Source of the DNA: CAJXJP01 sp964022365
GTDB lineage: Bacteria; Patescibacteriota; Gracilibacteria; BD1-5; UBA6164
Length of the DNA: 64,000 nt
Direction: 5' to 3'
Assembly: GCA_964022365.1 (NCBI GenBank)
Contig: CAXHZN010000004.1
Span: forward strand, 68,471-132,470
The notes under the pieces are model-generated. The model made no database searches. It saw nothing but the letters and a program-made list of their open reading frames with translations, and was not told the origin of the DNA. The position numbers and the translations under genes were made by a program. The stretch's first letter is position 1, and every line of letters starts with the position of its first letter. Below are positions 19,502-30,750 of the stretch, one piece after another.

Positions 19502-20407
19502 ATGACTCAAATTTACAATACCATTTCTGACCCAATGTATCAAAAACAATTGATTAATTGATATGAAAATGAAGAAATTGATCAATGGTTATTATATCTT
19601 GGAGAAGGTTGATGATCAACATATTATAGTTCTATGAGTAATACATATGGTGAATCTGATGAAGAGTTAAATAATAAAGATTTTTTAGAATTCTCTAAGA
19701 AAAGTTTTAAAAAAGATGAAAAAACTGTCTTTATTAGTTTAGGTTGCTGAAATTCGGAAAGTGAAAAATACATTATGAATAACTTATGAGAAAGTTATGA
19801 TATTGACTATATTTGAGTAGATACCTCACCAGAAATGATAAATATGTCAGTAGAAAATCTCAAAGATATTAAAAATAATACTAAATTCCTCAGAGCAGAT
19901 TTTGGATCAGATGAATTTAAAAACGAAATAAATAATTTATGTAAAAACTATGATAGAAAAATATTTGCATTTTTTGGTGGAACATTTGGAAATATTAAAT
20001 ATACAAAAATCATAAATATTTTATATAATATTTTAGATGAAAATGATAAGATTTGGATAGATATTTGAATAAGAAAAGGTACAAAAATAGAAGATGACTT
20101 AGCTCTTTTTGAAAGATATAAAACCTATTTAACTGATCCAGAAGAAAAAAAATTCTTACTTAACAAAATTATAAATGATGGTATAAAAGAAGAAGATGGT
20201 GAAATTATTTTAGAATCTACTGAACACCCAGAAAGTAAAGCACTTCAATTTAGTTTTTATTTTAAATTTAACAAAAAAATAAATATTAATATTAAAAATT
20301 ATAACATAGTGTTTTTACCAGGTTATAGTATAAAACTTATTCAAATTTATAGATTTTGAGTTGAATGATTTGTAAAATTACTCGAAGGTCATAATTTCAA
20401 ACATTAA
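19502..20407 (+). CDS. EgtD-like SAM-dependent methyltransferase
   Basis: A 301-residue soluble protein. The SAM-binding strand and loop VFISLGCGNSESEKYI is near 80, followed by YIGVDTSPEMI and the late motif FAFFGGTFGNIKY. The arrangement and the C-terminal two-part domain resemble the histidine-methylating EgtD/DUF2260 family rather than small RNA methyltransferases. The substrate is unknown; no ergothioneine genes are seen nearby. It starts 11 bases after the HD hydrolase, which suggests one transcript. Consecutive TGA codons supply glycines in EGGGS near residue 36. Confidence 0.65.
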
Positions 20408-20463
20408 GAAAAACAAACAAAATGATTTGATGGGCAATTTCTTTTTGAAAGAAATTAAAACAC

Positions 20464-20502
20464 AAAAAAAATATTTTCTCAACTGAGAAAATATTTTTTT
20501 TA
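20464..20502. terminator. Bidirectional intrinsic terminator
   Basis: An AAAAAATATTTTCTC / GAGAAAATATTTTTT hairpin between the convergent methyltransferase and DoxX genes. Confidence 0.85.
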
Positions 20503-20508
20503 TTGAAA

Positions 20509-20946
20509 TTATTTTAAAAACCATTTTTTCCAAACATTATCAGCTGACCAAGCTCATCATCATCTCACGATTAAAGCTAGAGACATAGCAATAGCTAAGA
20601 AATGAAGTTCAAAATCAAACCAACCATTTTTAAAATGTACTAAAGCAACAGCTCAGATTAAAATACATAAAATCCAAAATGCTGCAAATCTCACTTTATG
20701 ACCAAATACTAAAGCAATTGGAGCAACGACCTCTCACAAAATAACCAGAAAAGCGAGAAATACTGGTACCCCAAGACTTTGTGTAAACCATGACATTGTT
20801 GCGTCATATCCATCTCACCCAAACCAACCAAACATTTTTTGAGTTCCATGTACAAACACAAATATTGCTAATGCCCATCTAACTATCAACATACCATAAT
20901 CTTTGCTGTTAGTATCAAGCATTTTATATACACATTTTCCAAACAT
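20509..20946 (-). CDS. DoxX family membrane protein
   Basis: A 145-residue integral membrane protein with four hydrophobic helices. The family motifs are GMLIVRWALAIFVFVHGTQKMFGWFGG at the N-terminus and FLAFLVILGEVVAPIALVFG in helix 2. DoxX proteins are linked to quinone or thiosulfate oxidation and to redox-stress complexes in other bacteria; the role here is unknown. The start at 20946 gives a short leader; an internal ATG at 20922 (MLDTNSKDYG) is equally plausible. It is convergent with the EgtD-like gene. Confidence 0.85.
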
Positions 20947-21016
20947 AATAAAAAAATTAGAAAAATATAATATCTTTATAATAACTATTCTATCTTAAAA
21001 TGAACTTAAATAATTC

Positions 21017-22627
21017 TTAATACGCTTCCAACTCTAAATTATCAAATTGTAAAATCATTCCAGAGTTTTGATGGTTATTAGCTGTATCATAAGCAGCATA
21101 TGGATAATTTCCTAACATTAGTGGTTTTACAAATACAGTTCATTTTCTAAATGTACTTGGTGAAGCTCAATATTGTGAAATTCATTGTACCGTTCAACTA
21201 TATTTTGTCCATGTATTTGGAACTATTAAATTAGATGCTGCTCTATAATTATATTGACCTCCACTTTGGTGCATACGTATTTTTGTACCAGCTTCGTATG
21301 TATGAATCATAGTTCATCCAAATGTTATAGTACATGTATCTCAATTATTCACAATACTACGCATACTATGTCATTGTGTTTTTTTTGTATTTGTATATCA
21401 ACCATTATATGGATTTACATTTCTATTTGGTAAATCATTATATTCTCCAGAATCATCGATATCAAATGCAACTACTCAATGAGATATAAAAGATGGATGA
21501 TTTCACCATGTATCACACATTGTACCTCATGTATTTTCAAATGTAATAGTTTTATCTCATGGATTCACATCTTGTGTTAATACAGTTTGAGTTCATCAAA
21601 TTACATTTACATGCTTATTTTCAATACGTATAAAATCTTTATCATATTCTATAAATCAATAATATAAAACACTTTTATGTTCTCAAACCGATCTAAACAT
21701 TCATGATATTTTGTAACTTTTTTCTGGGTTAACATAGGTAAGATTATTTGATGGTACATTATGGTATTGTGAATATTCCATTCAGTAGTTTCCTTCATAT
21801 GCTGCTTCTGATTTTTTATGTGAATTATCCCAGACTGTTCCTGTAGAGTCTTCAAAATCTCAATCTACTAAATAATCATAAAAGGTTCTAGTTGGATATT
21901 TCCTATGACAGTACACTTGGATTTCTGTTCACTTTGGATTTATCATATATGTACCACTTGGTTTACTTGAATCTTCAAATATTCTCGCACAGTCATAGTT
22001 TGGATTCACTTGGTAGAGAGATTCTCAACTTCATTCAACTTTTGTAGTTTCATCAATATATGCTAAATATGTTTCGGTTGTATTCAGTATATCAACACTT
22101 GATGTATCTGTAGCGTTCACTGGTATTCCATCTGCACTAAGAATAACTCATAATTTATCTCATTGTGTTATAAAATATGGGTTTTGTTTTGCTAAAACTT
22201 TCACACTATTAAAAAGACTCACTTCCGGAGAAAGTTCTTGAAACATACCTATTTGATATCTTTGTTTATCTATTGATAATACATAAATTGGTAAATATCA
22301 TGTTATTGGATCTTCTAATTCTCAAAATACTCAGATATTATTTGCTATTTTTTTATCCATAAATCATTGTGTTGATATTGGAGTGCTATTAACTTCTATT
22401 TGAGTCGTAGGTCCTGCTGGATCCGGAAATGGTTCATTTTTAAATTTTAATAATGAAAGTCATTTATCTATAGAGGCTAAATTTGTCATTCTAACAGCAT
22501 CTCTTGAACTGGCTGAATATCATTGAAATGATATAAATGCTACTGTTGATAAAACTGCTAAAATCGTGATTACAACTATTAATTCTACAAGTGTGAATGC
22601 TTGAAATTTATTTTGCTTTTTATACAT
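21017..22627 (-). CDS. Prepilin-like protein, third paralogue, with fibrinogen-like start and beta-rich C-terminus
   Basis: A 536-residue secreted protein. Its prepilin leader (KFQAFTLVELIVVITILAVL) and the following 170 residues are clearly related to the two tandem copies at 470-3101. At about 211-240 it carries YDCARIF, SGTYMINPKG and IQVYC, the same fibrinogen-type cysteine motif, but the GGGWT part is not conserved. The last 300 residues are Gly/Asn/Tyr-rich and strand-forming (for example SYKISGMFRSVGEHKS and NHPSFISHGVVAFDI), like a carbohydrate-binding or tail-fibre beta-sandwich. It ends NLELEAY. Pilus-dependent export is expected; the ligand is unknown. Confidence 0.8.
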
Positions 22628-22711
22628 AAAATTTTTATAGAAATATAACTTACTTTATTATACAGAAAAAAAAAGCTATGCAAATTAATGTACTTGCATA
22701 GTCTTGATATA

Positions 22712-24871
22712 TTATAATTTTCTTTTTCATTTCTTTAATTCCAAAATTTGATCTCTTATTTCAGCTGCTTTTTCATATTCCATATTTGCTGAAGCAATAT
22801 CCATTTCCAGTTCTAATTTTGATAGTTCTTTTTCTACTGATTTTTTATCTAAAATAGCATAATCTTTATTTTTTGTATTGATTCACATATCTTTGATTTT
22901 TGAAAAAACCGTTGTTGCTTGCATCCCTGTTTTTTCGTTATGTGCTTTTTGTAAATTTCTTCTATAATACGTTAATCAAATTGCTTTTTTCATAGCTTGA
23001 GAAATCATCAAACCATTGGTATTACAGAATTTTGCTTTATCAACACGAAACATTCCTGGTTCTTCTTCATCTAATACTCTATTTTGTTCAGCTGATTTTA
23101 AAATTGCACCATCTTGAGCTGAATATTCAAAATTTTTGAGTTGTTGTACATACATAAATACTTTTCATTTTGCATTTCTCGCAGCTCTCCCAATAATTTG
23201 AATAAGTGCCGATTCACTACGCAAAAATCCTTGTTTATCAGCATCTAAAATAGCAATTCTAGAAACTTCTGGCAGATCAAGTCATTCTCTAAGAAGATTT
23301 ACTCAAACAATTACATCAATCACTCACATTCTCAAATCTTTTAGAATATCGAGTCTTTCAAGTGTATCAACTTCACTATGAAGATATTTTACTTTTACTC
23401 CATTTTCAACTAAATAATCTGTAAGTTCTTCACTCGAACGTTTTGTTACGGTAGTTATTAACATTCTTTCTCATAATTCTACAACCTGAGAAATATGTTT
23501 CATAATATCATCCACCATAAAATCCATAGGTTTGAGTTCAATTTCTGGATCAAGTAAACCTGTCGGACGAATAAGCTGAGGAATAACTCTTTTATTTTCA
23601 TTTGGAATCCATTTTTCACCATGAGTTGGATCAAAGTCAAAAAACTCTTGCGGATCATCACAACTTTTTTCTATTTCATACGCGCTCGGAGTTGCTGAAA
23701 CAGCAATCATTTGAGACATTTTTCATTCAAATTCACTAAATTGTAATGGTCTATTTTCCATCGCACTAGGAAGTCTAAAACCATTTTCAACAAGATTTGT
23801 TTTCCTAGCTCTATCCCCTGCATACATTCCTCAAATTTGAGAAAATGTCATATGTGATTCATCAACCATACATAAAAAATCATCTCCAAAGTAATCAATC
23901 AAAGTAGCTGGAGATTCTCACTGCGATCTCCCATCTAAATATGCTGAATAATTTTCTATCCCATTTACATACCCTACTTCTTGCATCATTTCTAGATCGT
24001 ATTCGACTTTTGCTTTAAGTCTTTCGTATTTTAAAACATCTCAATTTTCTTTAAAAAATGCTAATCTTTCATCGAGATCTTTTTTTATTTTTGGTACTAT
24101 TTCTAATATTCTATCTTTTGTTGTAACAGTATGTTTCGCAGGAAAAATAGTTGTGTGTTGTAAATATTCATAAATTTCTCCTGTGAGATAATTTCTACTG
24201 GTGATTTGAGTGACTTCGTCTCACCAAAATTCTATAGAAACAACTGTCTCACTACTGGCTGGAAATATTTCGAGTAAATCTCACATGACTTGAAAATTTC
24301 ATGGTTTAAAATCTGCTCCACTACGAGAATATTGAATAGAAACCAATCTATTAAGTAAATCTTCCATCACATATTCTTGACCAACTTTTATATCAAAAAC
24401 TTGTTCTAAATACATAGAAATATCTCAAATACCATATATACAAGAAACCGAAGCCACAATAATTACATCTTTTCTTGTCAGTAAATCTTGAGTTGCAGCA
24501 TGACGGAGTCTATCAATTTCTTCATTAATAGTAGATTCTTTTTCTATATACGTATCGGTTTTTGCGACATATGCTTCTGGTTGATAATAATCATAATAAC
24601 TCACAAAATAATGCACCGAATTATTTGGAAAAAATTCTTTAAATTCGTTTGCCAATTGTGCAGCAAGGGTTTTGTTATGTGCAATAATCAAAGTTGGTTT
24701 ATTTACATCTTTGATGATATTTGCCATCGTAAAAGTTTTCCCCGAACCGGTTACTCACCAAAGAGTTTGAAACTTTTCTTTATTTTTAAGATTTTTATTT
24801 ATCTCCTTAATCGCTTCACCTTGGTCTCCATCTGGAGAATATTTTGATACTAATTCAAATTTTTCAGACAT
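22712..24871 (-). CDS. uvrB: UvrB, excinuclease ABC subunit B
   Basis: A 719-residue nucleotide-excision-repair helicase that loads with UvrA and hands damaged DNA to UvrC. Walker A GVTGSGKTFTM is near 36-46 with its first Gly from TGA. The beta-hairpin region reads YYDYYQPEAYVAKTDTYIEK. The helicase motifs DESHMT, ISVSATPS-like AVSATPSAYE, LLREGLDLPEVS and QIIGRAARN are all present. The C-terminal UVR domain that binds UvrC is at the end (EMDIASANMEYEKAAEIRDQ). Full length and intact. It is not in an operon with other uvr genes here. Confidence 0.97.
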
Positions 24872-24923
24872 GTATTTTTTTATATTTAATTATTTTTATT
24901 TTATTATTTTTTCTTTTTTATAA

Positions 24924-24966
24924 CAAAAAAAAGAATTGAAAATAAATATTTTCCAATTCTTTTTAT
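24924..24966 (-). terminator. Intrinsic terminator
   Basis: An AAGAATTGaAAA / TTTTCCAATTCTT hairpin with flanking A and T runs, between the uvrB start and the end of the amidase-SpoIID gene; it ends the latter. Confidence 0.8.
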
Positions 24967-24997
24967 TTTACCGTGAAATTATAAAAAATCAATCAAT

Positions 24998-26914
24998 TTA
25001 AATTTCTATTGGGAGATAATTCACTTCAACTCACGGAAGATAATATCAAATAATCATATTATAATTCCATCATTTATCAGAAAAATACTTAGCTCCAGCT
25101 CAGGAAACTCAAACTCAATGTCAATATTGTGTTTTTCCGATTGAACCAGGATCTTGTACTCAAACTAAAAATGGATATTTTTTTTGATTTTCTTCACAAA
25201 ATTTTTCCTCATTATTTTGCATACAATATTCATAATAACTCAAAGTTTTTCCAGAAGTTTGACTCGAGTACCACGGTTTAATTATTTCTCAATTATACGA
25301 AATAATTTGATTTTTTGTTTCATCAAGAAATTTATTGAGCCTCGGACTACGGATTTCTAGTGAATATCCTAAATATTTTTGAAATACATTTGAATCATCA
25401 CTTGCGTCATATATTTTTCCTGGAAATTTTCTAGCTTGAGTCATATACCAATATGCATATGTTCTAGCTGAAGTAAAAATTGTTTTTGCTTTATCTTCTG
25501 ATTCAAAATTACTTACTTCTCATAATCATTTTAAATATTCTCAAAGTGGCAACATATTTACCACGGTTAATTCTCAACTATCAATATATACCAATAAATC
25601 TCAGCGAAATTTATTATCATTGTATATATTTTTTGAATCCCAATCAGGTTTTCTATCCCACGATTTTATTTCTAAATATTCTCTTTTTCATTTTATTACA
25701 AAAAATTTTTCAGATTCTTTTGTAGCAAAATCAATTAATTTATTTCCATCTTTGATTATTTCAATATTTTTTATACCATCAGAAATCGAAATAAATTCTT
25801 TATGAGGATACGAAAGTTTTACTTTTATTATTTCTTTTTCTATATTTTTATGGGTAAAAACATCAAATTTTTCTTGAAAGCTACTTATATCAGAAATATG
25901 TTTCATGATTTCTTTAAAGTACATAATTTTTTTCCAATCCTCTTGTTTATTTTCATCTAATTTTTCCATATAATTATCTATTTTCAACCAAAGTTGATTC
26001 ATTTTATCTTGTGAAATATTTTGGAGAGATTTTTTTATTTTTACTGTATTTATCAGACTAAATCATAATTCATTTCTCAATTCAAACGAAATATTTTGAA
26101 GCTGAGCATAGAGTTCTTCTCATGGACAATCGGTGTGTCATGCATCTCTGTGACCAATAATTGGATCAAGTTTTTCAGAAATAATTGAATTTTCACACTC
26201 CTGCGCTATACATTCTTTATGAAAATAACTTCAGGCATTTAAATCTATATTATATTTTTGAATCAGATATGACATGAGTTGTTTGAGGGCTTTTTCTTGC
26301 TCTGGATTTATTTCATCGTGTGAATAATCTCAAATAAGTGAAATTCATATATTTCATATATTATTCCATTTATCATGCGCAGCAATTGTTTTTTCTCACC
26401 CGGCTCTTCATTCATAAATTTTTCCATTTTTTCAAATGAGAAAATTATATCAAATATCTCACCATTGTCTCGTGAGTGCATGAAATTTATAAATTGATTG
26501 AAGCGCCTGTTGGTCATCTTCATAAATATCTGGAGTCGCAGTATGATGTACTACAATTCAATATATTTCATCCGAATGAGCAATATTCCAAGCTAAAGGC
26601 CTTTCGTCTTGATTTTTTGAAATAGTTGTGTTTCCTAAATAATCAGTAAAATGAGTATTGAGATAAGAATTTATATTTTTATTTTTTTCTGCTAGTTTTT
26701 TGGCATAATCTTTTTGTGCTTGGGTTTGATTTTCTTGTTGAATTTTATTTTTTTCAATAATTTCTTCCCAATACGTTGAATCTAAATATCTATATTCTTC
26801 ATCTGCTCACCACTGCTCACGAGAAATAATTTCAGGTTTTTGATATCAAAAAACACTCTGAATTTGAATAAAAATGATAAATAATGAAAAAATCAAAGAA
26901 AATATTTTCCTCAT
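24998..26914 (-). CDS. N-acetylmuramoyl-L-alanine amidase (PGRP) fused to SpoIID domain
   Basis: A 638-residue exported cell-wall enzyme with an N-terminal signal (FSLIFSLFIIFIQIQSVFG). Residues about 30-270 are an amidase_2/PGRP domain: ISREQWGADEE, GIVVHHTATPD with the zinc His, HALTRQWGDIGYNFLIG, YEGRAGG and GHRDAGHTDCPGEELY with the other zinc ligands His and Cys. A charged helical linker follows. Residues about 440 to the end match SpoIID: PLGEYLKGLGEVSN near 458, FTSARTYAYWY near 480, DDSNVFQKYLGY, ISYNGEIIKPWYSSQTSGKT and GVGVSGAGAKYFS. The amidase strips stem peptides and the SpoIID lytic transglycosylase then cuts denuded glycan. Both steps in one chain suggest concerted wall cutting. 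Confidence 0.9.
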
Positions 26915-26966
26915 AGCGTTTTTTGTGATACAATAATTGGGAATAATTATATATAATTTAGTGAAT

Positions 26967-27809
26967 ATGTCGAAACATTTAAAAAAATTTATTGGAAAAG
27001 TATTTATTTTGAGTTGCTCACTTGGAATAGTATTTTTTGGTATTTCATATTATTTTGTAAATGGTTTTGAAAAGTCTCAATCAAAAATCAATCCAAATAT
27101 AACAAATCTACAACAATTTAAGTGAGTAAATAACTCTAATCTTTGAAGTATTTGAGTTGCAATAACTACGAACTTATGAACAAATCACAAACTGATAAAT
27201 GAACTCCCTGCTACCATTTATCAAGATGTGATGAGTGTACAAGAAGCCATGTTTGATAGAAAAAAAGCTCGTGATAATATTATCGGAGCGAATATGATTG
27301 CCGTACAAGAATACAGAAATGTACTTCAAACCAGTATAAAAAACCTTATAGAAAATGCATTAAACAAAAAAGATGTTTTAGAAGCATATATTTCTCAACT
27401 CGAGTTTAGATATACAAATACAAATAATCAATTAAAAAAATTATTGGAACAAAAAAATATTTTTGAACAACAAATGCAAGTTTCTAATCAAAAAGTTGAA
27501 AGTATAAAACAAAAAATTACTGTTGATTTTAATAATTATGATGAAAATGCGAGTTTAGAAAATATCGATGAATATTTAGAAGAAAAACAAAAATATTATT
27601 TTGCTCGTACATATATAATTTATATCAATCAATTTTTAAGAGAATATCAATATCTCAATGCTTATAATAAAAATTTACTTGATGTTTTAATCAACAACAA
27701 AGAAGCTATTATAAAAGATGCTTATGTAATTATTCCAAATAATGGATGAATCGAAGCACTTAAAGCACTTGATCTATTATTCGATGAAGCTGATTTTAAA
27801 AATCAATAA
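26967..27809 (+). CDS. Membrane-anchored coiled-coil protein, 280 aa
   Basis: The family is not certain. Residues 8-30 are a single membrane helix (FIGKVFILSCSLGIVFFGISYYF). They are followed by a helical domain with EAMFDRKKARDNIIGANMIAV and a long Gln/Lys/Glu-rich coiled coil. It resembles a LemA-like anchored helical bundle but I see no diagnostic motif. ATG is preferred over an in-frame GTG six bases upstream. TATAAT at about 26953 lies close above the start, so the leader would be very short. The terminator is shared with the convergent gene. Confidence 0.6.
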
Positions 27810-27814
27810 AAAAA

Positions 27815-27853
27815 ACAATCCAGATAGTTATAAATAACTATCTGGATTTTTAA
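27815..27853. terminator. Bidirectional intrinsic terminator
   Basis: An AATCCAGATAGTTAT / ATAACTATCTGGATT hairpin, 15 base pairs, with T and A runs; it contains the end of the minus-strand gene. Confidence 0.9.
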
Positions 27854-28166
27854 TTTCGTCAATACAAGACAATACATTATACTCTCGTACAAGTAATCTT
27901 GCTAATGTTTGTGGATCTCTCACATGTATTTCAAAACTATGAAGTTTTGTATGAAGTATAACTGTACCAGCATTTTCATCAATTTGATATAAACTAATTT
28001 GTTCTACTTCATATTGTTGAGATGGATCTAATAATTCAAAACCAATTTTTAATTGATAATGATTTCCTATCATTTTTTTGTACTTTTGTTCTACACTTTG
28101 TAAAATGTTAAACAAAATTTCTTTCGTAAATGCATTCCTTGCTACCTCTTGAACTTCTTGTAGCAT
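27828..28166 (-). CDS. Hypothetical protein, 112 aa
   Basis: I do not recognise this soluble protein. It starts at ATG (MLQEVQEVARNAF); an upstream in-frame TTG would add five residues. Two parts are visible: a helical N-terminus (NAFTKEILFNILQSVEQKYKK) and a strand-rich second half (YQLKIGFELLDP, GTVILHTKLHSFEIHV). Its three glycines avoid TGA. The last codons form one arm of the terminator hairpin. Confidence 0.6.
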   Translation of the reverse strand: MLQEVQEVARNAFTKEILFNILQSVEQKYKKMIGNHYQLKIGFELLDPSQQYEVEQISLYQIDENAGTVILHTKLHSFEIHVRDPQTLARLLVREYNVLSCIDEIKNPDSYL

Positions 28167-28245
28167 TTTTAAATATTCCAATAAGTTGTGCTATATATTT
28201 TGTATTGTTAAATATAATTTATTTTATAAATTATGCAAGAAAAAA

Positions 28246-28278
28246 TAAAAAAACCTTGCTCATGCAAGGTTTTTTTAT
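28246..28278 (-). terminator. Intrinsic terminator
   Basis: An AAAAACCTTGC-TCAT-GCAAGGTTTTT hairpin, six bases from the stop of the minus-strand gene at 28284. Confidence 0.85.
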
Positions 28279-28283
28279 TTATA

Positions 28284-28598
28284 TTATGCAACTGCTTGAG
28301 TGCTTATACAATTAAGTATATCACTTCGAACAATCTCTAGATGTCCTAAATCAAGCATTTTTACTGAAATTTTTATAATTTCTTGTTTTGTACAACAAGA
28401 AAAATAAATATTCAACTCACATTTATTTTGCCTAATAATAGGCATATCACAAGAAAATTTTACTAAATCATCTTGTAAATCTACTTCTAAATTGTCAATA
28501 TCTATCACCGAACCTTTGAGATCTTTTGACTCAACAAGTTGATGATTTAATAATAAAGTTTTGATTTTTTCGCAGCGAACTCCAGTTGAATTTGCCAT
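28284..28598 (-). CDS. Hypothetical protein, 104 aa
   Basis: I do not recognise this soluble, cysteine-bearing protein (RCEKI, FSCDM, NKCELNIYFSCC, LNCIST). AAGGAAAA precedes the ATG as a Shine-Dalgarno-like site. All three glycines are GGN. It has no signal peptide or membrane helix. A strong terminator follows. Like the gene at 27828 it is a short, UGA-free stand-alone gene. Confidence 0.6.
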   Translation of the reverse strand: MANSTGVRCEKIKTLLLNHQLVESKDLKGSVIDIDNLEVDLQDDLVKFSCDMPIIRQNKCELNIYFSCCTKQEIIKISVKMLDLGHLEIVRSDILNCISTQAVA

Positions 28599-28654
28599 AA
28601 TATTTTTCCTTTTTTGTTGTACCTAATATTAAGTAGTCATGAGTATATGAAACA

Positions 28655-28689
28655 AAAAATAATATTCAACCGAATATTATTTTTTTTCT
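28655..28689 (-). terminator. Intrinsic terminator
   Basis: An AAATAATATTC-AACC-GAATATTATTT hairpin with a T run, between the 28284 gene start and the 28726 stop. Confidence 0.75.
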
Positions 28690-28725
28690 TGAATAATAGT
28701 TTGAAAAACCAAACTATTTATATTT

Positions 28726-29796
28726 TTAAACTGATATAAATGGTGCAAATACAAGCCTATTATTTGAATTTTTAACAAAATCTTCACTTAAAAAATCAAG
28801 ATTTAACTCACTTCTGTATCCTGCATTTCATCTTTGAATCATATGATAATCTGTCGTTTTTATTTTATATGAAACATCGTATCTATTACAGGTTCTTGGA
28901 CAAATATCATCAGTTGCATACATTCATCTACTAGGATTTTCAATTGCAGATGTATCACACAATCTTCCCGTAAAAATCAAAGCCCATGGATAATATAGAT
29001 CTATACCTATATTTCAAAAACGAGAATTATCAAATAAATCTTCTCTTTTTTCCATAAAGTCTAAGGCAACTCTTTGAACTCAATATTTATCTAAAAAGTT
29101 TCTAAATAATTCTAAAGATACCTCACTAGAATTATAAAATTTCATTTGCCATTTTACTATTTCTTCACGCAGAGAAAGTTTTTCTTGCTGCGATTTATTT
29201 TTGATTTTTTCTCCAGCTGGATGAGCTTCATATCAAAAAGTATCTATGAGTGGAGTTTTTAATATTTTATGAATCACTCTTCAAAAAATTGGTTTTAGAT
29301 TTGTATATTTTTGTTCTAAAAGCCTTAAAACTCCAAAATCATTTACAACTACTTCTATTGGATTTTTAATTTTTAATTCATTGAGATATTCTAAAGTTTT
29401 TTCTAATTTTATCAGCATTCTATTCCCTACATATGGAGTAACAAGAGTGAAAGTTCTGGTTTTATGTGGAGGATAATTTTTATTAAATTCTTGAAATTTT
29501 TCGATAGCTTTTTTTATTTCATGTTCATATACAGATAAATATTCACAATTATCTGAACCATAATAAATTCCATCTATTTTATTAAATGCATCTTTTCAAA
29601 TTTTCTTTTTTATTTCTCTGATTCACATGAAATTCACTTCATACTGTGGAGAAATAGTTTCTGCCAATTCTCATGGAAAATTTTGCATAAAAAAACCAGC
29701 AACATCTCTATCCGCTTTTCCTTGCGATAAAAGATATCCCTTATTTAATAAATCAAAATATTCTAAGTTGGTTCAAAGATGAATATGTAAGTTCAT
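28726..29796 (-). CDS. Peptidase U32-like protein
   Basis: A 356-residue soluble protein with distant similarity to U32 peptidase / UbiU-UbiV proteins. IEVVVNDFGVLRLLEQKY and PIFGRVIHKILKTPLID match the family's strand-and-arginine region, and C..TSA, DDICPRTCNRYDV and NAGYRSEL supply a cysteine cluster of the sort that holds an Fe-S centre in UbiU/UbiV and TrhP. The N-terminus LHIHLGTNLEYFDLLNKGY is unusual. Members hydroxylate tRNA or quinone precursors; the function here is unknown. The start ATG is the first in frame. Confidence 0.45.
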
Positions 29797-29863
29797 GAAA
29801 AGATGATTAACAATATATTTCTTCCTTTTTGGAAGTACCGATTAGTAGTTAAATAACAAAATT

Positions 29864-30265
29864 TTAATAAATAAAATCTGCTTTTATAATTCTATTTCCA
29901 AATTTTTCTGATTCTTCTGCTTCTCTTACACACATAACTTCAAATGAGTCTTGAAATCTTTCGATAATATCACGTAAATCTGCTTCACTTGATTCAAAAC
30001 TTGCAACTTCATATAAACCTTCTTTATCAATTTCATTGTTTAAAATTGTCATATTATCTTCCGTAGAAATAGAAATATCATATGCAAATAGTTCTCAAAT
30101 ATTATATGACTTTATAAGTTCTTCACTTGTTTCATGTTTTGTATTTCCGAGTAAAAATACCGTTGTGTATTGAGAATCTTGTGATTTTACAACTAAGTGC
30201 TTATCTTGAATTTTATTTACTTCTACTGCTCCAGTAAAAGTAAGTGTTCCTGCAAATTTATTCAT
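29864..30265 (-). CDS. Hypothetical protein, 133 aa
   Basis: I do not recognise this acidic soluble protein. The first half is strand-rich (FAGTLTFTGAVEVNKIQDKHLVVK, TTVFLLGNT). The second half is helical and acidic (SSEADLRDIIERFQDSFEVMCVREAEESEKFG). It lies seven bases after the ArsC/Spx-like gene, so the two are probably co-transcribed. Confidence 0.6.
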
Positions 30266-30271
30266 TTTTTA

Positions 30272-30619
30272 TTATTTTAATAATTCTAATATTTTTTCTG
30301 GTGGTCTACAAACTACAGCTTTTGAGTCTGAAATAAGTATAGGTCTTTCCATTAGTTTTGGAAACGACTGCATTTTTTTAAATATTTGTAGATCAGATGA
30401 ATTTTTATCTAATCATTGTTCTTTAAATTCTGCTTCTTTGGTTCTTGTGAAATCTATAGCTGGAATATTTCAAAGTTTTGCTTGTAAATCTTCTAATTCA
30501 TCAAAATCAAGAGGATTTTTTAAATATTCTCTCATGAGATATTTTTTTCCAGATTTTTCTAAAATTTCTAAAGCTTCTCTTGATTTAGAACATCTTCTAT
30601 TATGTAAAAATGTTAACAT
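30272..30619 (-). CDS. ArsC/Spx-like thioredoxin-fold protein
   Basis: A 115-residue protein of the arsenate reductase-like ArsC/Spx/YffB family. LTFLHNRRCSKSREALEILEK holds the catalytic cysteine near residue 10. FTRTKEAEFKE, LMERPILISDSKAVVCRPPEKI and the conserved RP motif follow as in ArsC. Only one N-terminal Cys is present, not CxxC, as in ArsC rather than Spx. The reductant and substrate are not known. It is followed closely by the 133-residue gene. Confidence 0.85.
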
Positions 30620-30661
30620 TTTTTTTATTTTAAAAAATTAAATCTCTTTATATTTATATAT

Positions 30662-30713
30662 AAATCCCCTCTGCCTTTCAGGCATCTCCCCTTTATCAAA
30701 GAGGAGAAAGTGA
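30662..30713. repeat. REP-like palindromic element (half unit)
   Basis: The sequence has AATCCCCTC followed by small stems TGCC-TTTCA-GGCA and CTCCCCTTTATCAAAGAGGAG. Its order resembles one half of the larger element at 52051-52167. It lies in the 131-base gap between the ArsC-like and YvcK-like genes. Confidence 0.55.
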
Positions 30714-30750
30714 ATAAAATTTTTACTTTTTTTAAAAGTATTTAGTAAAA

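Noticed and set aside
24488..24847. 119-residue + strand frame
   Set aside because: It lies fully antisense within uvrB and is Ile/Phe-rich, as expected of a shadow frame.
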